DNA of 64,000 nucleotides, taken from contig WION01000202.1 of NCBI GenBank assembly GCA_015039365.1, positions 1-64,000 of the forward strand, given 5' to 3'. The translations under genes were made by a program, and so were the position numbers. Positions 33,782 through 44,212 of the stretch are shown piece by piece (positions within the stretch are counted from its first letter, which is position 1; the number at the start of each line of letters is the position of its first letter). Source of the stretch: Amanita rubescens. Taxonomy: Eukaryota > Basidiomycota > Agaricomycetes > Agaricales > Amanitaceae. The notes beneath the pieces are model-generated. The model did no database searches. It was not told where the DNA came from and worked only from the letters and a program-made list of their open reading frames with translations.

Positions 33782-34364
33782 GTGACGTATGGAGCGCGGC
33801 AGAACCCGCAACGGGGTTTTCCAATAATTCGGTAACCAATAAATGTCTATCAACGAAGTGGAAAACATATAGAAAGCTCTACTAGCAGTTCCCAAGTAGC
33901 TGACCGCCCTTCTGCAGAAACAGGAAAAATAACTACCGGTTCCAGTTCCACACAAGCGAAGAGCGCAGCAAATGAAACAACCAGCCAGTAACCTTGCAGC
34001 GTAATGAGGGGAGCGCTTAGCGCTATCCTTCATTGAATAACATGAGTCCGTGACACCGTCCCAGTCCAGGGGAATGTGCAAGAGTTGATGGAGTATTTCT
34101 GTACTATGCACCAGACCCGACAAATGGAATTAGAATGATTCTTGCTCGCTCCCATCCGTTAAAGGTAAAGTTTCCATGTTGAATGATCGGCCACGCAGGG
34201 TGTGGTAGAAAGGAGATGCGTCGCAGTCGTGTGTTTCTATTCATGGGATGAAGAGAGGGAAACGGCAGGCCATCACATTTATTGTGCCGGCAATGAACAG
34301 GAGTACGTGAACGCCTCAGACATTGGAGGCACAATGGACAACTATTGATTGTCCATCTGAGCAG
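33782..34364. other. No supported gene
   Basis: The sequence between the HNH_2 gene and the truncated RRM gene. The minus-strand frame upstream of 33781 stays open to 34123 and reads partly like protein (YWLPNYWKTPLRVLPRS directly before the chosen start), so the first exon of the HNH_2 gene could begin earlier. Nothing else is recognisable. Confidence 0.35.
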
Positions 34365-35570
34365 TCACCTGGCAGCGAATAACAACATGTTGAAGGGATG
34401 AAGGCATATATATGTCACATAAGGCATTACACATGTCGTGTCTGGATGTCTCGGATAACGCCGGTTAAGGCGCCATGGTCTGTACGCTTCGTGTAGGAGG
34501 AATATCTCAGGTAAGGCAGTTTCAAATCTAAAATCCGCGTTTAAAAACAGAACCTCGAAACGTAAAGACACGTACAATACAAAACCGTAGCCGCTCTCGC
34601 TCTCCTTGACGTATCGAGTAAATGTCCGGACACTGCGAATGGCCCCAAAAGGCACAGCGAGCGCATATAGTTGCTCTTCAGGAAAATAAGGAGGTGGGCC
34701 ATTGATATAAACGTTAGGTGTCTTATGGGAGCTATCGATACTGATACAGTCGTTCAGATAAATATCTCGGGAGTTGGAAGGCGCTAACTGCTCGGCAACG
34801 CTTTCCTCTGCTATATGGGAATGTTGGGTCGTCTCCTTGGGGACTACGACAGGCTGCGAAGGAGTTGGCTTAGTAGGGGGACCTGGCGCTTCGCTGTCAG
34901 AGGTGACGTCCAGGAGAGGGATGGTTTGCTGCAAGGGAGCTGGCGGCAATTGAGGCAAAAAAATGACATCCGATACATTAGCCGTCTTTTGCTGTTGTGT
35001 AACAGTAGGGGAGACATGAACATCCTCAGGAACACGTTCAGAGTCCGGCGTTGTTCATAAGGGTCAAGGAATTGTCGATATAGCATTGAATATAAACAAA
35101 CCTGTCGATGTATGTGCACTGGGCACAGCGTTTTCAAGACCAAGCGAAGACAAAAAGATCTCGACGTCGGAGGACTTCGAGTCCTCCAACTCTCCGTCCT
35201 CTTGAGATCCAGAAGAGGGTTCCTTGCTAATGTGAGACGAGTCGCTCTTTGGACTCACGACTGCAGTGGTACTAGGCATGTCTGCAGGCAAAGACAAAGC
35301 GGTTGGAACCGCCGGTATACATAGAGGGGAAAGTTCTGGGAGACGCGCAGGAGTAGCGAGTGATGACGGGTCCTTCTCGCGGACCACAGTGGGAGGCGTC
35401 GGTCGAACTAGAGCACGAGTGAAAGCTGCGTTTGATTGGAACGCAAGAGCCGTCTGAGAAGCATGACAAGATAAAGATAGAGGAGCGACAACTTTGCTTG
35501 GGTGCGAGGCTGTAGAACAAGGCCGGGAGCCCGATACAGTGGTAGAATTAGACAGCTGGTTGTTGGCCAT
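34365..35570 (-). CDS. RRM RNA-binding protein, 3' end probably lost
   Basis: Start at 35570 (MANNQLSNSTTVSG). A Ser/Pro-rich N-terminus (SQEDGELEDSKSSDVEIF) and a second exon with proline tracts precede one RNA-recognition motif: TPNVYINGPPPYFPEEQLYA (RNP2), FGAIRSVRTFTRYV and ESGYGFVL (RNP1), about 34560-34720. After the intron that follows RNP1 only a short FETALP stretch remains in sense. Neither frame (stops at 34427 and 34365) completes the RRM or gives a C-terminus. In related proteins I would expect more sequence after RNP1, so the gene seems truncated toward the HNH_2 gene. Confidence 0.6.
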
Positions 35571-35879
35571 ATTAAAGAAGTGATTAATCAAATGCTAGAG
35601 GATGCAAGAGGCCGAAGCGGTGGCTTGGTAACGCGGACAGGCGAAATTGCGTACAAGGACACGTATACGATAGCGATAGCAATAGAATTAAGGGTAATAG
35701 CGGCGTCGGCTAGGGCGGGTAAAGGCTAGGACGGATAGTCGGTGGTAGGGAAGAGGGGTTTCGTGCGGTGAGTACGAAAGTTGAGGCAGGATAGTCATGA
35801 AACATAGCTGGTCAGCACAATTGAACGGTTTAGATTGGGAACACATACCTTGTGTAGGTGTTATGTCGATGAGAGAAGA

Positions 35880-36356
35880 TGAACAGATTTGGGGAGGCAG
35901 AGGACACAGCAACTGACGGAATAATCCATATCGGTCGCGTCTTCTTTATCACCGGGAATGTTGACATCTTTGTCTTCTTCGTCAGAGTGGAAATATCTGT
36001 ATTGATAGGAATCGTCATCATCAACATCACGAAAGTTCGAGACAGACTCTACATACTCGGTATCGTCTTGATCTTTTGTTAAATGGGAAGTTAAGAGGGT
36101 GTTGGTAAAGAGGCGTGACCTAGCACTTAGGTGTTGCGTCTCGCCGCACGACCTGTGTTATGTCTCGCGTCTGTCCGGGGACGTTTGTGCCGGAAAATGC
36201 CGTGCGCACTAGTGTGTCTCGGGTCTCGCCGGCCAATTGGTCAGTTAAAGCCGCACCAGGAAGAGACCGAGTCCTTTCAACAGGCCTCGGAACCATGACT
36301 GAAGATGAACCCGTAAACGTTAATCTGCTATCTCCTGGCCTCTGAGACTTGGAAAT
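35880..36356 (-). other. Coding-like remnant, two exons, unknown family
   Basis: The minus strand is open from 36356 to about 36130 and reads SQRPGDSRLTFTGSSSVMVP, then PVERTRSLPGAALTDQLAGE. A possible intron leads to a strongly acidic exon (DQDDTEYVESVSNF, DEEDKDVNIPGDKEDATDMD) ending near 35890. The two read like natural protein, but there is no start codon and no continuation. It may be the remains of a gene upstream of the RRM gene. Family not recognised. Confidence 0.35.
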
Positions 36357-36552
36357 TCAGAGGAGGCGATGACGACGAATTTCTAATTTCGGCATCTAGG
36401 CTTAGGTCCCTATTTCCACTGACAGTGAGACATTCAGTTGCTGCCCCGCGCCACCAAGGTGAATTCTATCGTCTTATGTAGCTACCTTTGACAAGTCATA
36501 GTTCAATTACTCTAGCAATTTCTGAGACCCTATCGCGCGGAACCTGAACTCC

Positions 36553-38173
36553 ATGACACAACAAGTTCTCTCATGCGCTGATCTCGTTAATCTGATATGC
36601 CGACAGTGCGATAAGGCTTCCCTCACCTCGCTAGCTCGCACTAAGCGGAACATCTCGGAAATTACTCTTGACGTTTTATGGCGTTCAATTCCAGACATTG
36701 GACCTCTCATACGTTGCATGCCCGAGGATCTTTGGGAGGAACGAGAAGAGTCTAAAAAGCGCATCGAGCTGGTAATTACTCTGCTTCCTTGTATCCGAAC
36801 ATGACTATTCAGTGGGCAGGCAGACATTCCGAAGATTAATTCTTTCAACTGACTGGGAGAGGTTTGAAATCAACGCTATGCGCATTAGGCAGCTCGGGGT
36901 TACAGATCCTTTTGTTACCGAATATATTCTGGACATAGACGTATACGGTGCGCTGGCTTGTGCATCTGTCGGAAGGACACCCCTACTTCCTGGCCTTGTG
37001 AGCGTTCGCTGGACACCGCAGGCTGACGTTGAATATCCACACATCGGGCTTTTCCTTTCGCAATCTATTCAAAGCTTAGCACTTGGCATAACAGGGGAAG
37101 GGGATCATGATACTTCTGTCAAAATGCGGCTGTCCCTTCTACCCCAACTGGTTTCAGCCTGCCCCCATATGTCGCACTTAATCCTGTGTAATGAACATGA
37201 CCTGAGCCAGCCCCCTCGGCAAGAAATTGAACGTGCCCTTTCTGCGATAAGACAGTGGCCGTCTTTGCGCAGCTTGGAAATGGGGGGCCTCCCTGATTTA
37301 TTGACGTTATGTGTTGCCAAATTTCCCGTCCTACGGAAGTTGATAGTTGACAAACCCCATGAAACTGGACGTTTGGCTGTGCCTGTGAAAGGGTTCGCCA
37401 AGCTGGAACATCTAGACATCAGATTTTCGACAGTCGAATTTTCGGCCACACTTTTCACCTGTATGTCTGGAACGCCTCTTCGGACATTGCGATTGGAGCT
37501 TGGCCGTGACCCGGAAAGTCATCAATTGTCAGAATTGTTCATGGCAATGCAACACGGCATTGCTCACAGTTCTCTACAACTTCTTCACATCAGCTATGGA
37601 GACGAAACCGTCCTTGTGGAAGGGGACCGTTCAATCACATTTGGGGTGCTGTCGCCCCTGTTAGTATTTACAGATCTCTCTGAAGTGTCCATTGAGGTCA
37701 ACCACGAATTTCACATCGGCACCAAGGATTTGCAGGTCATGGCCTCGAAGTGGCCTCACCTTCAAACCTTGGAATTGATATCACTCGGACCCTCGGAATA
37801 CTGGCCACAGATTACTATCAGTGATATTAAATCTCTTGTGCAACATATGCCGTCGCTGGAGAACTTGACAATATCCTTTGATGCTTCGGAAGTGTGTCTT
37901 AATGCGCAAAAGCCTGGAGGTGGTGTGCGCAACGAAAAGACCCGTACTCTTGGCGTCTTACATTCACCTATTGGCTCGCCCGGCAAGGTGGCTGCTTTTC
38001 TATCGGATATAGTCCCAAATCTGCGCTCAATTAACATATTCCAATATGATGAGGATGATGATGTCCTAAATGATTTTGAAGAATTTGAACGAAAGTGGAA
38101 AGAAGCAGAGGAATATGTTAAACTTTTCTCATTGGTACGGACGCAGGAAAGGATGAGCCAAAGTCTACGTTGA
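36553..38173 (+). pseudogene. F-box-like/LRR protein, left duplicate, disrupted
   Basis: Nearly identical to the gene at 41279-42958, including 3' flanking sequence. The N-terminal part (ATG 36553, VLSCADLVNLICRQCDKASL, DVLWRSIPDIGPLIRCMPED) is an F-box-like segment of the basidiomycete type. It stops at TGA 36802-36804, where this copy has 18 bases against 17 in its duplicate (about 36797-36815). The LRR-like remainder continues in another frame to 38173. It also lacks about 10 codons present in the duplicate (after NPHETTEEW at 42140). Broken unless the TGA region is spliced out; I see no good donor. Confidence 0.8.
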
Positions 38174-38630
38174 AACATGTATATTCGAGTAATGTAAAGA
38201 CGCATCAGATAACGGTGGAGAAACTGAACGGGGGTAACTGCTCTTGTTCAACAGAAGCTTTGCCATACTAGCTTAGGGACATCCTCGGCTAGCAGCAGAA
38301 AGTTATCTTCTACCGATTTTTTCCCCCAGAATACAAGTCGATGATCAACTTGCGCCGCTCAGGCAACTCGGAGCGATTGGAGGCACGCAATGCACCATCT
38401 TTAAGGCGCCGGTGATGAAAGGAGAGCCTGGTCGGCGTCAGGCGCAGGGTGATAGTGGCGAACCGGCGGTTCAACATGTTACATTGTTACACGAAACACA
38501 ACGGGCTCCCGAATTAATGAAGTTGACTGTTAGAATGCGTGAATGTGCCTCTGAGTCAGTGGCTCGCTAGTTTCGCGGTAGTTAGGTGTGGTGAATGTAT
38601 TTACGTGGTGGCTACACCTGGGCCTGAGTT
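38174..38630. other. Downstream flank of the left F-box duplicate
   Basis: The first 90 bases match the 3' flank of the right duplicate (ATATTCGAGTAATGTA and GAGAAACTGAACG words), so the duplication includes 3' untranslated sequence. The rest shows no supported feature. Confidence 0.45.
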
Positions 38631-38892
38631 TCATTCGCCACTAAGCCTGCCCTGATAGCCGCCCGTCACATTAATTTGTTGGCCTTCCCATCCGTTTGGT
38701 AGGCTGAGCACATATTCAACAGATTTCCAAAAGGCAGGACCGCCGTGAGGTTCTTTGATGTAGGTTTTGGTGGAGGCATAGAGGTAGTTGAGAAAATCTG
38801 CGAGGATTCGTTCTGCTGTCTTGTTCGATGGCAATAAAGGAATATCATCGTCGTGGATGTGGGACGAAGCCAGTGCCTTGAAAGCTTCGAAC
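38631..38892 (-). pseudogene. HSP70-like (HSPA12-type) ATPase fragment
   Basis: The minus strand reads EAFKALASSHIHDDDIPLLP, then ILADFLNYLYASTKTYIKEP and SVEYVLSLPNGWEGQQ. This is the characteristic middle segment (ADFLxYL...TKTYI...FVLxxPNGWEGxQQ) of the fungal HSPA12-like Hsp70 proteins, which are greatly expanded in mushrooms. After GWEGQQ the frame loses similarity (NVTGGYQG) and stops. The nucleotide-binding start and the rest of the ATPase are absent. A short insertion or deletion replaces residues usually present before YVLS. This is clearly a fragment. Confidence 0.62.
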
Positions 38893-39471
38893 CGTATAAT
38901 TAACGGGAATTAACACCACTCGTCGCCGTCGTTCAAGTCATTGTTACCGCGTACCATTCAACTCTAATATCTTCTGCTTCCTCCATAAAATTATCCTGAG
39001 TAGCTTTAGCCCCCACTGCGCGAACATCGCTCCCTTTGTCGTAAGACAAGTTGGGATTTTGGAATCCCTACCGACTCTCTGCTTTGCTGGAAACCGATAG
39101 AGTATGGGATAGGGTTGTATGCAGAGAACCCGAAAGAGGCGTGTACCCAGTCACTCCGTGTATTTCTGGCACAATATTGGGTTCCAATAACGCATAGGAG
39201 GCACCGCTGTAGCATTTTAGCCCCCTGAAAACGGACCTCGCTGTTCTGGCGCCATGACCGTGAGCAGAGAGCAGCGCGACTAAGGTGATGATAGCACAGG
39301 GTCTGGCTCAGACAGGAATCTACTCAGATCAACCGAAGTATATGTTCCGAGGCCACATGTTAGAGCCGGTTACCGCCCACACAACTGAATAAATATCTGA
39401 CTGTAATAAGACAGAATTAGACAGAATTGGTTTTTTCCCCAATTACCTGATGAGTATGATGCTCAGAACTT
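38893..39471. other. No supported gene
   Basis: Between the HSP70-like fragment and the Fic gene. A minus-strand frame at 39006-39215 is open but has no recognisable feature. Part of this must be the 3' untranslated region of the Fic gene. Confidence 0.35.
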
Positions 39472-41128
39472 TTACAAAGACAAACGAGTGATCCCAAGAT
39501 CAGCTGAAATTCGATACTGCGCATCTTCTGGTGAAGTTGGAGGTAAGGATTGTATGTAATTAATGGAGTCAAGCATCGAAGAGGCAAGTACATCCATGAG
39601 GGGCTGAAGATCTGGCGTAGTTTGTGCCTAGAAACATGGACTTTCAAGTCGTTCGATCATTTACTTCCACAATAGCTTACTTTGAATATAGCCTGCAAGT
39701 ATTCCTCCCGCTTGTGTGCACGGACATTGATGAAAGGGTAGCCAGCGTGAATGAGTGGCAGTGATGCAAGCAGGCGGGAAACACGGCCATTCCCATCCTG
39801 AGGTTTTCGGTGCATTTTATGAAATACGGTGAAAGGGCACTCACTGTGAAAGGGTGGATACGTGCAAATGCAGCGTGAATCCAGGCGGCCACCGCAAACG
39901 GAGAGATGTCCTTCTCTTCCAGGAAACTCTGCAAACATACCTCAAAGATGATTTTTAAAAAATGGGGAAGTCACTTGCCCTCATCATGCCCACAAACAAG
40001 TTCATCTCAGACGGCACCATTGATTGATGCGTATACTGCACGATCTTCTCGGGTGCCATGCTCGTAGTGATAAGACGCTTGCGGTAGACACCAGGGTGCG
40101 TCAGGTAAAATATTGTATTCTCCCCGTCCTACAGAGAGATAGATTCATTTTCGTTGCTAGATACTAATAGGAGACATACATAGTGTGACCCGATTCTGCT
40201 TGACTGCACAGCAATTTTATGTATCTGACAGATAGTATCTTCATTTAATTGACTGGGATTTTTGATAAAATTTGTCAAGAAATTGAGGCACTACGCAATT
40301 TCAGGCTCGATATGGCCAACCAAACATCTACTAACTCACTTTCTGCAGATCCCCCAGAATGGAAACAATTTTTTGCGGTTCTTGGACACCTTCTGCCCTG
40401 ACACGATCGATGGCTCCAGTGTAAAATCCAACTTTCACAAGGCGTGGAAGAGATTCGCCTCCAAGCGCAAAAACCTTCTCGATTTCGTTTGTCTCTATGC
40501 AAAGAAGACGAGCATAGCGACTAGACATTATACCCGTGCTGTCTTCAGAAAGCAGCCTGTCCCAAGCAGACTTGATCATCGAGGCTCCCGACGCATCGGA
40601 AAACCTATAATGACCGATCTCTTTCGGAGGAGCCCAGGGAGAAACAATCACACCATCGGGAGGGTTAGCCCATTCATCATCTATAAATCGTTTCTACCAA
40701 GTCACAAGCGATATTCGAACGGGAACGATACCTTCTTCGGTCTCAAGGTTCTAAGGGAAAGAAAACCCGGTTAGTGTCTAGTGATAGGTATTTACGAAAG
40801 GAGATTTCGTTACCTTAACATACGCTCGAAGACCCTCTACATATCGCGCAAATTTCTCGTCCTGGAGCGGTGAAAGCAGGCGTAGAGCCTTCTCGAATTG
40901 TTCTAGTGCTCCGTGAATATCTTCGAGTAAGAGGTAGGCTTTCCCAAGTCTGGCAATCGCGAAGGGCCAGTCCGGGTAGGTAACATTGAGATTCTCGATT
41001 TTGTCTAGATACAGCTGAGGTTCAGCCGATTTCTCCGTGATGGAGTGCAAGTTCCGCTGCCATCTGGTGCTTAGTTTCTGATCACATTTGTCCTGCATCC
41101 GACGTGCGCAAGGATTAGTTGTGGCCAT
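39472..41128 (-). CDS. Fic-domain protein with TPR-like N-terminus (putative AMP-transferase)
   Basis: Start at 41128 (MATTNPCARRMQDKC). A TPR-like helix pair (WPFAIARLGKAYLLLEDIHG, ALEQFEKALRLL) precedes the Fic core, as in FICD-type enzymes. WDRLLSEDSTGIMSSRYARL and the segment ETNEIEKVFAL sit where the inhibitory helix is expected. The active site HPFTDGNGRVSR is intact, split by an intron between HPFT (about 39845-39856) and DGNGR (about 39783-39797). LLASLPLIHAGYPFINV follows, and the last exon ends ITRLSL at 39472. Fic enzymes usually transfer AMP to hydroxyl side chains. The inhibitory-type motif keeps T-x-x-x-E but has Lys where Gly or Asn is usual. Target unknown. Confidence 0.85.
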
Positions 41129-41278
41129 GTAGAAGCTACTATACGTACTAGAGGACCACCTGAAGTCCAATCGGGCTTGAATGCGTAGAACATATCGAGA
41201 TGGTTGAGTTACGGCAACAGGGAGTGAACGTTTAGCGTTTGCCGAATGTTCCGGTCCCCGGTTGGTCACCGGTACTGA

Positions 41279-42958
41279 ATGGCACTTGTCAGGAATGGGC
41301 CACCGCTCTGCAAGGCCGTGACTAGTACTCATCGCGTTCTCTCATGCCCTGACCTAGTTAATCTGATATGCGGACAATGCGATAAAGCTACTCTCACCTC
41401 GCTAGCTCGCACTAAGCGGGACATCTCAGAAATTACTCTTGACGTTTTATGGCGTTCAATTCCGGACATTGGACCTCTCATACGTTGCATGCCCGAGGAT
41501 CTTTGGGAGGAACGAGAAGAGCCTGGAAAATGTATCAAGCTGGTAATTACTCTGCTTCCTTGTATCCGTTCGGTTCGTTCATTGGACAGGCAGACACTCC
41601 GAAGATTAATTCTTTCAACCGACTGGGAGAGGTTTGAAATCAACGCTATGCGCATTAGGCAGCTCGGGGTTACGGACCCTTCAGTTATCGAATATGTTCT
41701 GGGCATAGACGTATACGGTGCGCTGGCTTGTGCATCTGTCGGAAGGACACCCCTACTTCCCCGCCTTGTGACCATTCGTTGGACACCACAGGCTGATGTT
41801 GAATATCCATACATCGGGCTTTTCCTCTCATCATATATTCAAAGCTTAGCCCTTGACATAACAGGGAAAAGCGATCCAGCTACTTCTGTCAAAGTGCGGC
41901 TCTCTCTTCTACCCCGACTGGTTTCAGTCTGTCCCCATATCTCGCACTTAACCCTGTGCAATAAATATGGCCTAAACAAGCCGCGGCGGCAAGAAATTGA
42001 AAATGCCCTTTCTGCGATAAGACAGTGGTCATCGTTGCGCAGCTTGGAAATGGGGGGCCTCCCTGATTTATCGACGTTATGCGTTGCTAAATTTCCCGTC
42101 CTACGAAAGTTAGTAGTTGGGAATCCCCATGAGACTACAGAAGAATGGTTGACTAGCGGGGAACTGTTGGCTATGCGTGCAAAAGGGTTCACAAAGCTGG
42201 AACATCTAGACATCAGATTTTCGACAGTCGAATTTTTGGCCAGGCTTTTTAGCTGTATGTCTGGAACGCCTCTTCGGACATTGCGATTGGAGTTTGGCCG
42301 TGACCCCGAAAAAAACCAATTGTCAGAATTGTTCATGGCAATGCGACGCGGTATTGCTCACAGTTCTCTACAACGTCTTCGCATCAGCTACGATAGGAGC
42401 AGAACCGAACTTGTGCAAGAAGACCGTTTCATTACGCTTGCAGAGCTGTCGCCTCTGTTAGCATTTACATATCTCTCAGAAGTGTCCATTGCAATCAACT
42501 ACGACATTTGCATCGGCACCGAGGATTTGCAGGTCGTGGCCTTAAAATGGCCTCATCTTCAAACCTTGGAATTCATATCACTCAGACCCTCGGACTACTG
42601 GCCACAGATTACTATCAAAGATGTTGTGCGACATTTCCCGTCGCTGGAGAACCTGACAATATCCTTTGATGCTTCGGAAGTGTGTCTTAATGCGGAAAGG
42701 CCTGGGGATGGTGTGCGCAACGAGAAGCTCTGTAATCTTGGCGTCTTACGTTCACCTATTGACGAACCCGGCAATGTGGCTGCTTTGCTATCGGATATAG
42801 TACCAAATCTGCGCTTGATTGACGTATTCCAATACGATGAGGGTGATGTTCCAAATGACTTTGAAGAACTTGAACGAAAGTGGAAAGAAGCAGAGCGATA
42901 TGTTGCACTTTTCTCATTGGTACGGATGCAGGAAAGGATGGGCCAAAGTTTACGTTGA
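41279..42958 (+). CDS. F-box-like/LRR protein, right duplicate, intact frame
   Basis: An uninterrupted 559-residue frame. F-box-like start (VLSCPDLVNLICGQCDKATL, DISEITLDVLWRSIPDIG), then leucine-rich repeats without sharp consensus (SLEMGGLPDLSTLCVAKFPV, KLEHLDIRFSTVEF, PSLENLTISFDASEV), the common design of mushroom F-box proteins. Proteins of this type would recruit substrates to SCF ligases, though the F-box is degenerate. The position matching the start codon of the left copy (ATG 36553) reads AGT here, so translation must begin at the upstream ATG 41279, adding about 19 residues, or in an unrecognised exon. It is divergent from the Fic gene, 150 bases away. Confidence 0.78.
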   Translation: MALVRNGPPLCKAVTSTHRVLSCPDLVNLICGQCDKATLTSLARTKRDISEITLDVLWRSIPDIGPLIRCMPEDLWEEREEPGKCIKLVITLLPCIRSVRSLDRQTLRRLILSTDWERFEINAMRIRQLGVTDPSVIEYVLGIDVYGALACASVGRTPLLPRLVTIRWTPQADVEYPYIGLFLSSYIQSLALDITGKSDPATSVKVRLSLLPRLVSVCPHISHLTLCNKYGLNKPRRQEIENALSAIRQWSSLRSLEMGGLPDLSTLCVAKFPVLRKLVVGNPHETTEEWLTSGELLAMRAKGFTKLEHLDIRFSTVEFLARLFSCMSGTPLRTLRLEFGRDPEKNQLSELFMAMRRGIAHSSLQRLRISYDRSRTELVQEDRFITLAELSPLLAFTYLSEVSIAINYDICIGTEDLQVVALKWPHLQTLEFISLRPSDYWPQITIKDVVRHFPSLENLTISFDASEVCLNAERPGDGVRNEKLCNLGVLRSPIDEPGNVAALLSDIVPNLRLIDVFQYDEGDVPNDFEELERKWKEAERYVALFSLVRMQERMGQSLR

Positions 42959-43270
42959 AATGTGTATATTCGAGTAATGTACAGACACGTCAGATAACGT
43001 TGGAGAAACTGAACGAGGGTGGTTAACTGCTCTTGTTCGGTGTTCGGCCACTCTCACTCTCTTGTTGTGTGGCCTGGGCTTAAGACCTCCAGGTCGACCA
43101 AACGCACGTAGGTGACTAACCTATTACTATATAGAATTAGCAGTTTTAGCGCTATATCGCTGGAGATAATGAAGCATTTGGTATGCCGCATTGAGCTGAT
43201 GATTATTCCCAGGAAACAGACTATCATTATCAATTACTAGATTTAAAATAGCATCACACTACATTCCATC
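42959..43270. other. Flank shared with both duplications
   Basis: The left part matches the 3' flank of the other F-box copy. Near 43072-43098 lies GGCCTGGGCTTAAGACCTCC, which recurs with small changes at 51908-51935 and marks the left limit of the RRP46-SART1 duplication. The remainder is the RRP46 promoter region. Confidence 0.5.
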
Positions 43271-44159
43271 ATGATAGAACAACGTCGCGCTATTCATATC
43301 TCATTTGAGAACCTCTCCCGCGTCGACGGCACGGCCAGATTCGCTTTTGGTGAGCAGATGCGAGTACAAATCTACAGCCAGAAGCTGACTGTTGTCTGCG
43401 ACAGGCAAAACCGCCGCGCTCGCCTCGGTATCCGGGCCCATTGAAGCCCGCCTGTCAGCAGAAAACCCATCTCAGGCAACGTTCGACGTACACTTGAGAC
43501 CTCTTTCTGGTGTGCCAGCGACAGATGCACGCGCGTTGGCCTCGTCAATCCGATCGGCGCTCCTTCCTTCTCTTATCCTTACACACCACCCACGTACGCT
43601 CATCCAGCTCGTGCTGCAGGCTCTTTCTTCCCCAGCGTATTCCCAGTCGTATTGGATACAGCACACACAAGCACAGAGTAAACCGACTCTCGCGGGGATA
43701 GGCGCAGATCATGCGCTTGCAGCAGCGTTTGTGAACGCAAGCACACTTGCGTTGCTCAAGGCGGGCTCTGTACCTATGCGCGGAACAGTTGCAGCGGCGT
43801 CTGTCGGTCTCTCTTCGACTGGCGAGCTTATCGTTGATCCAAGCGAAGATCAACTAATGAACCTGACTGCTTCGGGCTGCTTTGCCTTCCTTTTTGCCGA
43901 TCAAGATGCTCAGTGTGTATGGTCAAGCTGGAAAAATGTTCCCGCTTCTAATGGGAGAGGAGTCGCGGGGATTGTTATCAGTCAGGCCAGAGAGCTGGCG
44001 TGCACGGAGGCTAGGGCAATACGGGACGAGATGAAGCGTCAGATCGTCAATATGGGTAAAAAGGAGCAGATTCGGATTCCTTCTCCACCGATTAAACACG
44101 AAAAAGTACAGAAAGTACATGCCATGGAATCTGAGGACGATGACAAGATGGAAATATAG
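43271..44159 (+). CDS. RRP46: Exosome core subunit Rrp46 (RNase PH fold)
   Basis: Structural RNase PH-like subunit of the eukaryotic exosome, which processes and degrades RNA in nucleus and cytoplasm. Exon 1 (ATG 43271, MIEQRRAIHISFENLSRVDG) joins after a 55-base intron to GKTAALASVSGPIEARLSAE, the RNase PH strand pair. Then come PRTLIQLVLQALSS, LAAAFVNASTLALLKAGSVP and MRGTVAAASVGLSSTGELIV, the typical second half of the fold, and the terminal ECVWSSWKN-like strand (here QCVWSSWKN). The C-terminus is basic then acidic. Length about 280 residues, normal for the family. A broken copy of its 3' half lies at 51.9 kb. Confidence 0.88.
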
Positions 44160-44212
44160 TTGTCACATTCAATTTTATCAAGGTCCAGTTGAACGTTGAA
44201 CTTCCACAATTC

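Noticed and set aside
34104..34334. 76-residue minus-strand ORF with several Cys and Arg
   Set aside because: No start context, introns or family resemblance; Cys spacing fits no zinc finger.
37762..38205. 147-residue minus-strand ORF
   Set aside because: Shadow of the F-box/LRR pseudogene; the same kind of antisense frame occurs at the duplicate (41329-41814).
43545..43853. 102-residue minus-strand ORF
   Set aside because: Antisense to the RRP46 coding exon and without any recognisable feature.
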